A DNA stretch of 64,000 bases from an uncultured Cytophagales bacterium. GTDB taxonomy: Bacteria > Bacteroidota > Bacteroidia > Cytophagales > Cyclobacteriaceae. Below, one piece after another: positions 27,900-36,081 of this stretch (its first letter is position 1; every line of letters starts with the position of its first letter). The DNA lies in NCBI GenBank assembly GCA_913057175.1, contig CAJXNP010000004.1:248001-312000 (forward strand). Direction: 5' to 3'. A model generated the notes under the pieces. The model saw nothing but the letters and a program-made list of their open reading frames with translations. It was not told the DNA's origin and did not search any database. The translations under genes and the position numbers were made by a program.

Positions 27900-28838
27900 A
27901 TGAATAAGATCTTATCCTTCACAAAGGACTATGTCCACCACTATTTTCATCCAAAGTTGTATGGAATTGTTTTTATTTTCCTTGCGATAAGTATTGCCAT
28001 TGAGTATGTATTCAATGTCAGGGAGACATATTACGACCCTTATCGTGAAAGTTTATGGTACTGGCCGATTATGTTTGCACACCAGTTCTTTCCATTTATT
28101 TTTGCTTGTCTGGCTATCAGCAAGCTGAAACTCAAAACAGATTTTCTGTATCAAAAAAGCTTTTGGGTGTTCTCTTTCTTTGGATTCACTTTGCTGGGAT
28201 TGGATCAATCTTCTTTTTATGATCTTTTTCTAAATAACTTTTTATCGGGATATTCATTGCTTTTTGCTGAAAGGGTATTTGCCTGGTCAATTAGTCTTTT
28301 TACTCTTGTCATACCCATTATTTTTTTCAACACGATGGTTGAGCGTGGATCAAACAAAAATCTTTATGGTTTATTAATGAAAAGATTTGACGTCACTCCC
28401 TATCTGGTGATGTTGTTAATAGCTGCAGCAATTCTCTACATAGGTTCATACTGGTCTGATATTCATGAGTATTATCCGCGGTATTTGCATTCATATGGAG
28501 TTGAACTGGCCAGTCAAAAAGAGATGAATTCCTTGGTTCCGGCGGTCATTTTTGAAGCCGCCTATGCATCTAATTTTATTTCCGTCGAGCTATTCTTCCG
28601 TGGATTTTTGATCCTGGCATTTACTCGATTTCTGGGACCTTATGCAGTTATCCCTATGGTGACAAGCTATTGCTTCCTGCATTTCGGAAAACCAATAGGT
28701 GAAACCATCAGTTCCATATTTGGTGGCTATTTATTAGGCATTATTGCACTAAATACCCGTAACATTTGGGGTGGGATTTTATTGCATATTGGGGTAGCCA
28801 TGCTGATGGAGTATTTTGGCTACCTACAAAATACCTGA
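27900..28838 (+). CDS. CPBP (Abi/CAAX-type) intramembrane protease-like protein
   Basis: A 312-residue polytopic membrane protein with about eight hydrophobic segments. The second half fits the CPBP family: VELFFRGFLILAF near 233-245 is motif 1, SYCFLHFGKP near 260-270 is motif 2, and GILLHIGVAMLMEY near 290-303 is motif 3. Motif 1 normally reads EExxxR; here the first Glu is Val (SVELFFRG), leaving one Glu and the Arg. The His residues are kept, so activity is uncertain and not excluded. The partner or substrate is unknown. It lies between convergent amylase and hydroxylase genes and is not in an operon. Confidence 0.75.
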   Translation: MNKILSFTKDYVHHYFHPKLYGIVFIFLAISIAIEYVFNVRETYYDPYRESLWYWPIMFAHQFFPFIFACLAISKLKLKTDFLYQKSFWVFSFFGFTLLGLDQSSFYDLFLNNFLSGYSLLFAERVFAWSISLFTLVIPIIFFNTMVERGSNKNLYGLLMKRFDVTPYLVMLLIAAAILYIGSYWSDIHEYYPRYLHSYGVELASQKEMNSLVPAVIFEAAYASNFISVELFFRGFLILAFTRFLGPYAVIPMVTSYCFLHFGKPIGETISSIFGGYLLGIIALNTRNIWGGILLHIGVAMLMEYFGYLQNT

Positions 28839-28848
28839 AACGCACCTG

Positions 28849-29796
28849 TTAAGCAGATTTTTTTAGCGATTCATCATTATCACGTACGTTTTCCTTAACC
28901 GATGACTGAAGGTTCAACTCTGCCTGAAGCTGTTTAGCGGTTTTGGAACTGTTATCGTGGCTCCAGCCCGGAGGGCCAAATATGTACATGAATCGATCTT
29001 TCAATTTCCTGGATTTTTTAAGGTCATTCCAGATATTTTGAAATTCATGGGTATTGGCAATAATCGGGTTGTACGACCCAGGCCCCTTTGTCACTCCATA
29101 TTTAGGTTTAACACCTTTAATTTGTTCCTGATAGGTTCCGAATAACCTGTCCCAGATGACCAATATTCCACCATGGTTTTTATCCATGTATTCAATATTA
29201 CTGCTATGATGGATCACGTGTACATATGGATTATTAAAAATTCTTCCAACCCATCCTAAAGAAGGAACCAGTTGTGTATGAAGGAAAAACTGGTATGCTG
29301 CGTTGATGATCAGGCAAGTGGCAACCATAGCCGGTTCAAACCCGATCAATGGCATCCAGAGCCAGAAAATGGGTTTATAAAGAGTGATAAACCAACCATT
29401 CCTGATCGAAACAGTCAGGTTAAATGTGTCAGCATTGTGATGGGGGATATGAGCTGCCCAGAGTAACCGTATTGTATGACTTAATCTATGGTGCCAATAA
29501 AAGTTAAAGTCGTCGCCAATCAGGCAGATGATCCAGACATACCAGGCATATCCAAATGATTCATAACCAAGGAATTGGATTCTTAAGTCTTTGGATAACT
29601 CAAATACAAATATAAAAACGCCAAATGCTACGACTTTGGTAAAAAAGGCAATTGTTGTTGAAACCCCTGCAATAACAAAGCTTGAAGCCGATTCTTTCAG
29701 ATCATAGTTGTCTTTTGCTTGGTAATATTCTATGATGATCAAGAGAATGTAAGCAGGGAAAATAAACTTAATCCACGTAGCGATGCCAATATCCAT
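28849..29796 (-). CDS. Sterol desaturase / fatty acid hydroxylase family protein
   Basis: A 315-residue membrane protein with four to five TM segments. The di-iron His clusters of the family are present in order: DDFNFYWHHRLSH (HxxxH-type), WAAHIPHHNAD (HxxHH), and the C-terminal VHVIHHSSNIEYMDKNHGG. These enzymes hydroxylate or desaturate fatty acids, carotenoids or sterols in the membrane. The last 50 residues are charged and cytoplasmic. The substrate is not evident from context; it is convergent with the CPBP gene (10-base gap). Confidence 0.9.
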   Translation of the reverse strand: MDIGIATWIKFIFPAYILLIIIEYYQAKDNYDLKESASSFVIAGVSTTIAFFTKVVAFGVFIFVFELSKDLRIQFLGYESFGYAWYVWIICLIGDDFNFYWHHRLSHTIRLLWAAHIPHHNADTFNLTVSIRNGWFITLYKPIFWLWMPLIGFEPAMVATCLIINAAYQFFLHTQLVPSLGWVGRIFNNPYVHVIHHSSNIEYMDKNHGGILVIWDRLFGTYQEQIKGVKPKYGVTKGPGSYNPIIANTHEFQNIWNDLKKSRKLKDRFMYIFGPPGWSHDNSSKTAKQLQAELNLQSSVKENVRDNDESLKKSA

Positions 29797-29887
29797 AAAT
29801 CTTCGGTTGTGAAATTAGAAATGATTAATTGCTCCAATAAAGCAATTATTTGGTCAAAGATAAAAACTTAAAGGAGAGAAATAAAAA

Positions 29888-30316
29888 TTAGGATGAAGCT
29901 TTTTTTAAATCCATGGATTCCCTATTCAGGTATCCTTTTTGGACAGCAACGCTGAAAAAGCCTAAAGGAGCCAGAATGATGGTAGGAACGGTGGAGTAAA
30001 ATGGTTCAGGAGTTCCTTTCATGCTATGCACAAAATAGATGAGAAGGATTGTCACTATTGAATTGAGCAAGACAGCCAGCACCACACCCTGAAAGCTTGT
30101 GGCCAACTTATTTAAAAAAGCCTCAAGTAATTTCAACAAAAGTCCGCCAACAAAAAATGTATAGGTAAACTGTTTGAGGGCAGCAATTCCAGCTGGAATA
30201 ATGCCATGCGAATAATTAATATAAAACACTATTAAACCCATGACCAAGGCTCCGATCACAGATAGTTTATAGTTAAAAAATACTAATCCCCGTTTTAGTA
30301 AACTCTGGTTAAACAA
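29888..30316 (-). CDS. Small hypothetical integral membrane protein
   Basis: A protein of up to 142 residues with four predicted TM helices (about 14-34, 42-60, 77-97 and 107-127). The frame begins at TTG 30316; the ATG at residue 26 is another possible start but would cut into the first TM. I do not recognise the family. It lies behind the hydroxylase gene in the same direction, with a 91-base gap. Confidence 0.55.
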   Translation of the reverse strand: MFNQSLLKRGLVFFNYKLSVIGALVMGLIVFYINYSHGIIPAGIAALKQFTYTFFVGGLLLKLLEAFLNKLATSFQGVVLAVLLNSIVTILLIYFVHSMKGTPEPFYSTVPTIILAPLGFFSVAVQKGYLNRESMDLKKASS

Positions 30317-30635
30317 AATTCCGCGTTAGTTGGTGATCCGTTATACGAATATATTAAATGACACCATTGATATCACATTATCTTTCAATTAGTTATCCAC
30401 AATCAGTTAATATTACTATTTAATCTTGGATAATTATAATTATAGATGGATCGGTCTTACATTTACTCGTGAATTTTTCTTTTAGTCTGCCGGTTTTTTA
30501 ACCGTGTCTTTGATGAAAAACACCTTTCTGTATTAGGCATGAAATTTAATTGTCTGATTGTGCCAACAATTCTCTTGACTTTCCACCGCAATGTACAGGA
30601 TGGAAGTCCACAGGGCAATCAGCAACTTGTCTTAA
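30317..30635. other. Gene-free AT-rich stretch
   Basis: No open frame with family signal. One exact DnaA-box sequence (TTATCCACA, 30393-30401) occurs singly and without dnaA, dnaN or clustered boxes, so it is not taken as an origin. I see no terminator. Confidence 0.35.
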
Positions 30636-30821
30636 GTGAACTTTATAGGAAGCAATTTAAAACTCTTTAATATGAATGGTTTGTTTCTATCCTTCCGAAG
30701 CGCTAAGAATGGAACCAAAAAGATTAAAAGCATGCATATTCATGGTGAAATGCCATTCAAAATACAGGTGAAGAACGGATCGCTTGTAAAACCTACCAGT
30801 ATTCGCTATGAAACACGATAA
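30636..30821 (+). pseudogene. Possible remnant of a glycosidase C-terminus
   Basis: A 61-codon open frame without signal peptide that overlaps the next gene's start by 14 bases. Its second half (KKIKSMHIHGEMPFKIQVK, then NGSLVKPTSIRYETR) resembles the last strands of secreted carbohydrate-active enzymes more than a free-standing protein. It may be the tail of a deleted gene, or a chance frame. Weakly supported. Confidence 0.25.
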
Positions 30822-32544
30822 CAGGATTTATTTCATCATATTAACAATGTTGCTGCCTTTGGTTTGGATTGATTTGCCGGCTCAACACAAGGTAGAAAAT
30901 ACGATTCTTGTACCTGCATCAGATTTCTTAAATGAAATTCCCAAAGGAAACTACATCACCAGCGCCTATTCTCAAAAAGTAGATTGGCTGTTTAATGATA
31001 CAGGCATTCTTTTGAATTCAAAAACAAACTTGATGACGGAAATTCATGTGAATAACTCTGGAAACTACTATTTGTATGTAAGAAGCAGTGGTACGGAAAA
31101 TAGTTCCTTTAAGGTGGCAATTGATGACACAGTGACTACTGTTGTCTTTGGCAATTCCGGATTAAACTGGAAACAAGGTGGGAATTTCTATCTGACCAAG
31201 GGATTACATGACATAAAGATCACGCGGATAGAATCAGGTTCTATGTTTGATGTAATTGCACTAAGCACCAAATCTGATTTAACTGAAGCTGACATTTCAA
31301 TCGATCAGTTAAATCCGGATGTTCAATTATTAAAAGAATATCAGATTCCCGAATCCAACTCTGTGAAGTTTGGAGACGTAAATGGCGATGGAAAAACAGA
31401 CTTTCTCGTTTTTGAAAGGGATTATTCTGCTCACTTGTACGACAACAGTGGACAGGAATTATGGCAATGGATAGCTCCGGAAAAATACAGCAAAGAAAGG
31501 TCAGAGTTTGAAGCGCCAGGGGTTTTATGGGATTTTGATGGGGATGGTAATGCTGAAGTGGTACATTGGCGGATGATTGATGAAAAAGAGTGGTTGGTAG
31601 TAGCGGACGGACAAAACGGGAATATCAAAAACAAAGTAGCCTGGCCAACTCAGCCCCTTCCTCATGTGTACAACAATTTCCGCCTGGCTATCGGTAAGTT
31701 TTCAAATGGTCCACCCAACCAATTGGCCGTATTTACCGATATGGGTGGCACAATCAACATAAACACCTATGATAGTGCTTTGCGTCCAATGTGGCAGCAT
31801 ACGGAAAAGCGGAAAAAGGATAATCTGGGACACTATATTTATCCGGTTGATCTGGATGGTGACGGAATCGATGAAGTGCTTGTAGGATCCCTACTTCTCG
31901 ATGCAAATGGCAAAGAAATCTGGAACAGATTCGACCTGTTGCCTGATAACCATGATCATGCTGACAACTATAAATTCGCTGATATAAATGAGGATGGAAA
32001 ACTCGATATTATTACGGCAAACAGTGAAACCGGCGTTTTTATCTATGAAGCAATGACTGGAAAAATTATCTGGCAACAGGTAGCAGAACATAGTCAACAA
32101 ATAGAAGTTGGTAATTTTTTGAAAAACGTTCCGGGAAAACAAGTGGTGGTTGGTGGCCGCACATATGGCAACCGAAAGATTGATGAACCTTATCTATCCA
32201 GCCAACTTTATTGGTTTAACGAAAAAGGGGATTTGCTTTTTAAATGGCCGGGCAACCCGATCAACGGCAATCCCGATTTTGTAAAAGGCACCTGGGATGG
32301 AAAGACCGAACAGCTTTTCTGGTATAAATTTTTGATAGGCCCAGACGGACATGGAGACCTGTATTTTCCTGATCCAGTTTTTCACATGTTTGATTTCATG
32401 GGAAAAGGTGCTGAAGAAGTTATCACACTAAGCCATGGATGCCTAAGGATTTGGGGCAGTAAATCGGCTGTTTACAGCGGGAATGATCACAAGAAAGATC
32501 TGATTTATTTAAAAAATTCTGTGGTGAACCACACTCATTATTAA
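30808..32544 (+). CDS. Secreted FG-GAP/beta-propeller protein, PL11-like
   Basis: A 578-residue secreted protein. After the signal peptide (to about PAQ, residue 26) comes a beta-sandwich module (about 30-155) of carbohydrate-binding look, then a beta-propeller made of VKFGDVNGDGKTDF, VLWDFDGDGNAEV, YPVDLDGDGIDEVL and YKFADINEDGKLDI repeats, which have calcium-binding DxDxDG loops. The repeats followed by phrases such as LLLDANGKEIW and EAMTGKIIWQQV resemble the eight-bladed propeller of PL11 rhamnogalacturonan lyases, but I cannot see the full PL11 catalytic signature. It could be a lyase, a binding protein or an inactive homologue. A lyase would suit the GH105 gene at 9.3 kb. Confidence 0.65.
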   Translation: MKHDNRIYFIILTMLLPLVWIDLPAQHKVENTILVPASDFLNEIPKGNYITSAYSQKVDWLFNDTGILLNSKTNLMTEIHVNNSGNYYLYVRSSGTENSSFKVAIDDTVTTVVFGNSGLNWKQGGNFYLTKGLHDIKITRIESGSMFDVIALSTKSDLTEADISIDQLNPDVQLLKEYQIPESNSVKFGDVNGDGKTDFLVFERDYSAHLYDNSGQELWQWIAPEKYSKERSEFEAPGVLWDFDGDGNAEVVHWRMIDEKEWLVVADGQNGNIKNKVAWPTQPLPHVYNNFRLAIGKFSNGPPNQLAVFTDMGGTININTYDSALRPMWQHTEKRKKDNLGHYIYPVDLDGDGIDEVLVGSLLLDANGKEIWNRFDLLPDNHDHADNYKFADINEDGKLDIITANSETGVFIYEAMTGKIIWQQVAEHSQQIEVGNFLKNVPGKQVVVGGRTYGNRKIDEPYLSSQLYWFNEKGDLLFKWPGNPINGNPDFVKGTWDGKTEQLFWYKFLIGPDGHGDLYFPDPVFHMFDFMGKGAEEVITLSHGCLRIWGSKSAVYSGNDHKKDLIYLKNSVVNHTHY

Positions 32545-32554
32545 TTGCAAAAAA

Positions 32555-32923
32555 TCAAATCAACTGCTGTTTCATTTTGATGATGTCGTTGATATGCAAT
32601 TCGAAGCCTTCAATGATCTTTTGGATAGAGGTCAATTCGGATGGATCCTTGCTTCCATCAGCATCGGCGATTTTCACCATATAAGCGACAATTTTCAGTT
32701 GTTGTTCTTTTGGTAATTCTGATAGGTGATCCCTAAGTTGTTTTTTGATTATATCAACATTCGTATTGGCTAATTCATCCAATTCATCTTCAAATTCTGA
32801 TCTTTCAATATTTTCTTTTTCGATCATCAAATTTCCAAAAGAAAGCTCTTTTGGGTCCAGCATGCCATCGGCGATAATGATGTAATAATATGCTTCAATG
32901 AGGGTTTTTTGAAAATTGTCCAC
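32555..32923 (-). CDS. TerB-like / DjlA N-terminal-like helical protein
   Basis: A 122-residue cytoplasmic protein starting at GTG (32923). Two related acidic helical motifs, IIIADGMLDPKEL (16-28) and KIADADGSKDPSEL (88-101), match the TerB/DjlA pattern (AxADGxxxxxE), which binds metal in TerB. Family members are linked to stress and tellurite resistance, but most have no known function. It is convergent with the beta-propeller gene. Confidence 0.75.
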   Translation of the reverse strand: MDNFQKTLIEAYYYIIIADGMLDPKELSFGNLMIEKENIERSEFEDELDELANTNVDIIKKQLRDHLSELPKEQQLKIVAYMVKIADADGSKDPSELTSIQKIIEGFELHINDIIKMKQQLI

Positions 32924-33068
32924 TTTACAAAAGGAGTTTAGTATTTAAGGTTAAATCTGATTTTAATATCAGTTAATACAGTTGAGTTTAGAATGGTAAT
33001 TCATTTTCATACAAAAAGTGTAAAATCTGGATGGGAAAATGGCTGGAAATTCATTTTTTTGCAATAAG

Positions 33069-33863
33069 ATGGGAGTATTTGTGACAGCGTTGAATTCAGG
33101 AAGTAATGGCAATTGCTATTACATTGGCAATGAACGGGATAGCATTCTGGTGGATGTGGGCATTTCATGCCGTGAAGTGGAAAAAAGAATGAAACGTCTC
33201 GCCCTTGATCTCAAAAAGATCCGCGCTATTTTCATTTCCCATGAACATGCCGATCACATTCGTGGTCTAAGGGTTTTATCCAAAAAATATCAATTGCCTG
33301 TTTACATCACGCCAAAGACTCTGGCAGGAGCTAAATTATTTCCTGAAAATCCATTATTTGTAGCATTTAGGTCCCACGAAACCATTGAAGTTGGAACTTT
33401 AAAAGTTAAGTGTTTCCCCAAATGGCATGACGCGGCTGATCCCCATAGCTTTGTCGTCACTCATGAAGAGATCAACATCGGGGTTTTTACGGATATCGGT
33501 GAGCCGTGTGAACATGTCATTGAGCACTTCAAGCAATGCCATGCGATATTCCTCGAGACTAATTACGATGACGACATGCTTGAAAATGGCCGGTATCCTT
33601 ACCATTTAAAAGCCAGGATCAAAAGTAAGAATGGCCATCTCTCCAATCGTCAGGCTTATAAATTATTTACTGATCATTATTCGGAAAAACTATCTCATCT
33701 TTTTCTGTCTCACCTTTCACAGGACAATAACCATCCTGAAGCCGTCATGAATTTATTCAGCCGGAACATGAACGGAACGAAAGTTATTTTAACGTCCAGA
33801 TATGAAGAAATTCCGATTGTCGAGATAAAAGAAGAAATGAAGGGGCAGTTGGGTTTGTTTTGA
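33069..33863 (+). CDS. MBL-fold hydrolase, YycJ-like
   Basis: The ATG at 33069 (MGVFVTALNSGSNGNCYYIG) is preferred over 33039 because it begins at the conserved N-terminus of the family. The 264-residue protein has the metallo-beta-lactamase signature FISHEHADHIRG near 60, downstream His and Asp ligands (CFPKWHDAADPHSF, FTDIGEP), and LFLSHLSQDNNHPE near the end. It is close to YycJ/WalJ proteins, which act on nucleic acids or affect cell-division coordination in Firmicutes. The role in Bacteroidota is unproven. It is monocistronic. Confidence 0.88.
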   Translation: MGVFVTALNSGSNGNCYYIGNERDSILVDVGISCREVEKRMKRLALDLKKIRAIFISHEHADHIRGLRVLSKKYQLPVYITPKTLAGAKLFPENPLFVAFRSHETIEVGTLKVKCFPKWHDAADPHSFVVTHEEINIGVFTDIGEPCEHVIEHFKQCHAIFLETNYDDDMLENGRYPYHLKARIKSKNGHLSNRQAYKLFTDHYSEKLSHLFLSHLSQDNNHPEAVMNLFSRNMNGTKVILTSRYEEIPIVEIKEEMKGQLGLF

Positions 33864-33951
33864 GTTATTGCGTTTTACTATTGTCCAGCTGCTTTTATCG
33901 TCATGGAATGACTAATCAAAAGGATTAGTTACAATAATAAATTCGAGCAGG

Positions 33952-34650
33952 CTATTTATTGTCCTTTGTTTTAAGCTTAATAATTCCGTAGACAATTGCT
34001 GATAGTGAAATTAGTATTAGAAACACTGAAAAATAGCTTATTGAACTTTTTTGTAGATCATTAATAAGGCTTCCCAATCCAAACAAAAGTGTAACCATTC
34101 CTAAAATAGTTAAATCCTTTCCAATTTTATTTTCGGGGTAGCTATTTCTTAGTTTTGAATTTATATCACTTAAATGATTATTGTGATCAACACCATCAAT
34201 AATATCTATTCCATAATCAAATCGAAAAAAGTTGATTTTTTCAACAAGTTTTTTTCTGTTTTTATTTTTTCCTATCTGTACTAATTGATTATCTGAAAAT
34301 TTAATAAATGCGCGAAACATTTCTTTTTCAGTGGAAATACCAAAAGGGCCTACCATATAGAGGTCTGTATATTTACCCTTTAGAATTGTGCAATATTCTA
34401 TAAAATTAAAGTTAACTTTTCTTCCAAACCTAATCCCTAGGATAAACAAAGATCTTTTATAATACTTTTTATCTCTATTTAAACTTACTTCATAATGAGT
34501 TGAAAATAGTATTGAACCTATTATCGCTGATAAAAAAAATAGAATCCAAGATTCTGATAGTCCTCCGATTAACCAAGAAAACAAAGCCAAGAGAAGCCCT
34601 AAAAATCTTAATTCTTCATCAAAATAGAATTTAACAATGATTCTCTTCAA
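33952..34650 (-). CDS. AT-rich hypothetical membrane protein
   Basis: A 232-residue protein from a TTG start. Hydrophobic pairs lie near the N-terminus (about 16-50) and the C-terminus (about 178-225), with a soluble middle that contains many Lys, Asn and Tyr. No family is recognised. Its DNA is visibly richer in A and T than the neighbours, with long A/T runs, which may mean recent acquisition or relaxed selection. Confidence 0.55.
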   Translation of the reverse strand: MKRIIVKFYFDEELRFLGLLLALFSWLIGGLSESWILFFLSAIIGSILFSTHYEVSLNRDKKYYKRSLFILGIRFGRKVNFNFIEYCTILKGKYTDLYMVGPFGISTEKEMFRAFIKFSDNQLVQIGKNKNRKKLVEKINFFRFDYGIDIIDGVDHNNHLSDINSKLRNSYPENKIGKDLTILGMVTLLFGLGSLINDLQKSSISYFSVFLILISLSAIVYGIIKLKTKDNK

Positions 34651-34731
34651 TTCCTAAATAGTTGTTTTTACTTATCTAATTCTGACGAATGTAAATACTT
34701 CAATGGAAAATTGCCTTTAAGTAAAGCTAAA

Positions 34732-35814
34732 TCACTTCTTATTCAAAACAACATTATTCTCATCCAGGTTGATCTGATTTTCATCAAACCAAACTTCGAA
34801 TGCCTTAAACTTGTCTTTGTTGTGGTTGTACCAATCCCAGAATTCGTCTTCGTTGCCTTTGAGGAAAAGCCAGTAGTTGTAAGCGTCGAACTGTCCAACT
34901 TCAAGCATGGATTTGTGGAAATCAAACAGTGCAGTGGGGTGCTTTTTGTTTTGCTTGTGCTCGTACCAGTTATTAATAAAATCAGAGCGAAGCTCATTCA
35001 AAAACGAAATGCTTAAGCCGGTTTCATTGATTGGGTTTTCCCCGGGAAGGCTCATGGAAATATTCACTTCGTACGCAATCGGGTAGGGGATCTCAAATCC
35101 CTTTGCCGGATCAATGGATTTATTTTCAGTGAAATTGATCTCGGTTTCTCCATTTTCATTTACCGATATGGCTGTTTTATATGTATTGAATAACACATTG
35201 CTGATTTCACGCGTCCGTTCGGTATTTCTTTCGAGGTTCAGGAAGATCTCACAATAGATCAAACTCCATATTTTGTCACTCGTGTTGGCAAATAACTTGC
35301 CCAGGTAATAGTAATTGGATGGGAAATATGGATCCATTTCAATGCCCTTTTCCCAGGTTTCAATGGCTTTATCATAATTCCTGTTGCGATACTCATTCGT
35401 TCCCAATTCAAAGTACAACCTCCCGGATTTGGGAAATTTCTTCAATCCCTGCTGGTAGTAATTGTTGGCCATATCCGCATCGCCTTTCAGATCATAGCTG
35501 TTTCCGATCAGCTGATAGAAAAGGTCATTTGCATCCTTGTCCTTCAGGAGTGGCTCAATGATCTCGATGACCTTGTCATATTTCTTCATCGAATAATAGG
35601 CATAAGCTTTTTCGTAGGTAAAGCTTATGTTTTTGGGATCCATTTCTTCTGAAACTTCCAGCAAGGTAATGGCTTCGAGATAATCGCCTTCTTCCATTTT
35701 CACAACCGCTTTTTCAGCGATTTCAAGAGCTTCTTTTTTTGAAGTATTGAATTGTGAGAATGAAGGATAAAGAATGGCGACCTGAAATAAAAAAAGTATG
35801 AATAGTCGTTTCAT
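34732..35814 (-). CDS. Secreted TPR-repeat protein
   Basis: The ATG at 35814 gives a signal peptide (MKRLFILFLFQVAILYPSFSQ) and 360 residues; the frame extends upstream only through a TTG. At least five TPR repeats follow (about 25-195): EIAEKAVVKMEEGDYLEA, AYAYYSMKKYDKVIEI, LIGNSYDLKGDADMAN, LGTNEYRNRNYDKAIE and LGKLFANTSDKIWSLI. The C-terminal half is soluble, with aromatic-rich segments (FKAFEVWFDENQINL). TPR proteins of this kind are scaffolds in the periplasm. It sits apart from the histidine kinase gene on the opposite strand. Confidence 0.8.
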   Translation of the reverse strand: MKRLFILFLFQVAILYPSFSQFNTSKKEALEIAEKAVVKMEEGDYLEAITLLEVSEEMDPKNISFTYEKAYAYYSMKKYDKVIEIIEPLLKDKDANDLFYQLIGNSYDLKGDADMANNYYQQGLKKFPKSGRLYFELGTNEYRNRNYDKAIETWEKGIEMDPYFPSNYYYLGKLFANTSDKIWSLIYCEIFLNLERNTERTREISNVLFNTYKTAISVNENGETEINFTENKSIDPAKGFEIPYPIAYEVNISMSLPGENPINETGLSISFLNELRSDFINNWYEHKQNKKHPTALFDFHKSMLEVGQFDAYNYWLFLKGNEDEFWDWYNHNKDKFKAFEVWFDENQINLDENNVVLNKK

Positions 35815-36081
35815 GTTTCCGTCCAAAAATGTTATTTCCTTTATTAATATGGTGTAGCACAAAATGGTAATTCCTTCGCCGGCATAATTTCTTTGAACAA
35901 TAAAGAATCTGGCACAAAACCAGTGAGATTATCGTTAGGATGTTATAAAGGGAAAATGAATAGCTGAGAATTGAAGAATAAATTATAATTTTATCCATCG
36001 TTTGTTGAGAAGAAAGTGTTGAAAGCAAATTGTCACCTGCAGAAAGCTTGAAATGCGTTTTTACTCAATATTTTTAAAGAA

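Noticed and set aside
30393-30401. Exact DnaA-box sequence TTATCCACA
   Set aside because: Single site, no cluster, no replication genes nearby; expected by chance in AT-rich DNA.
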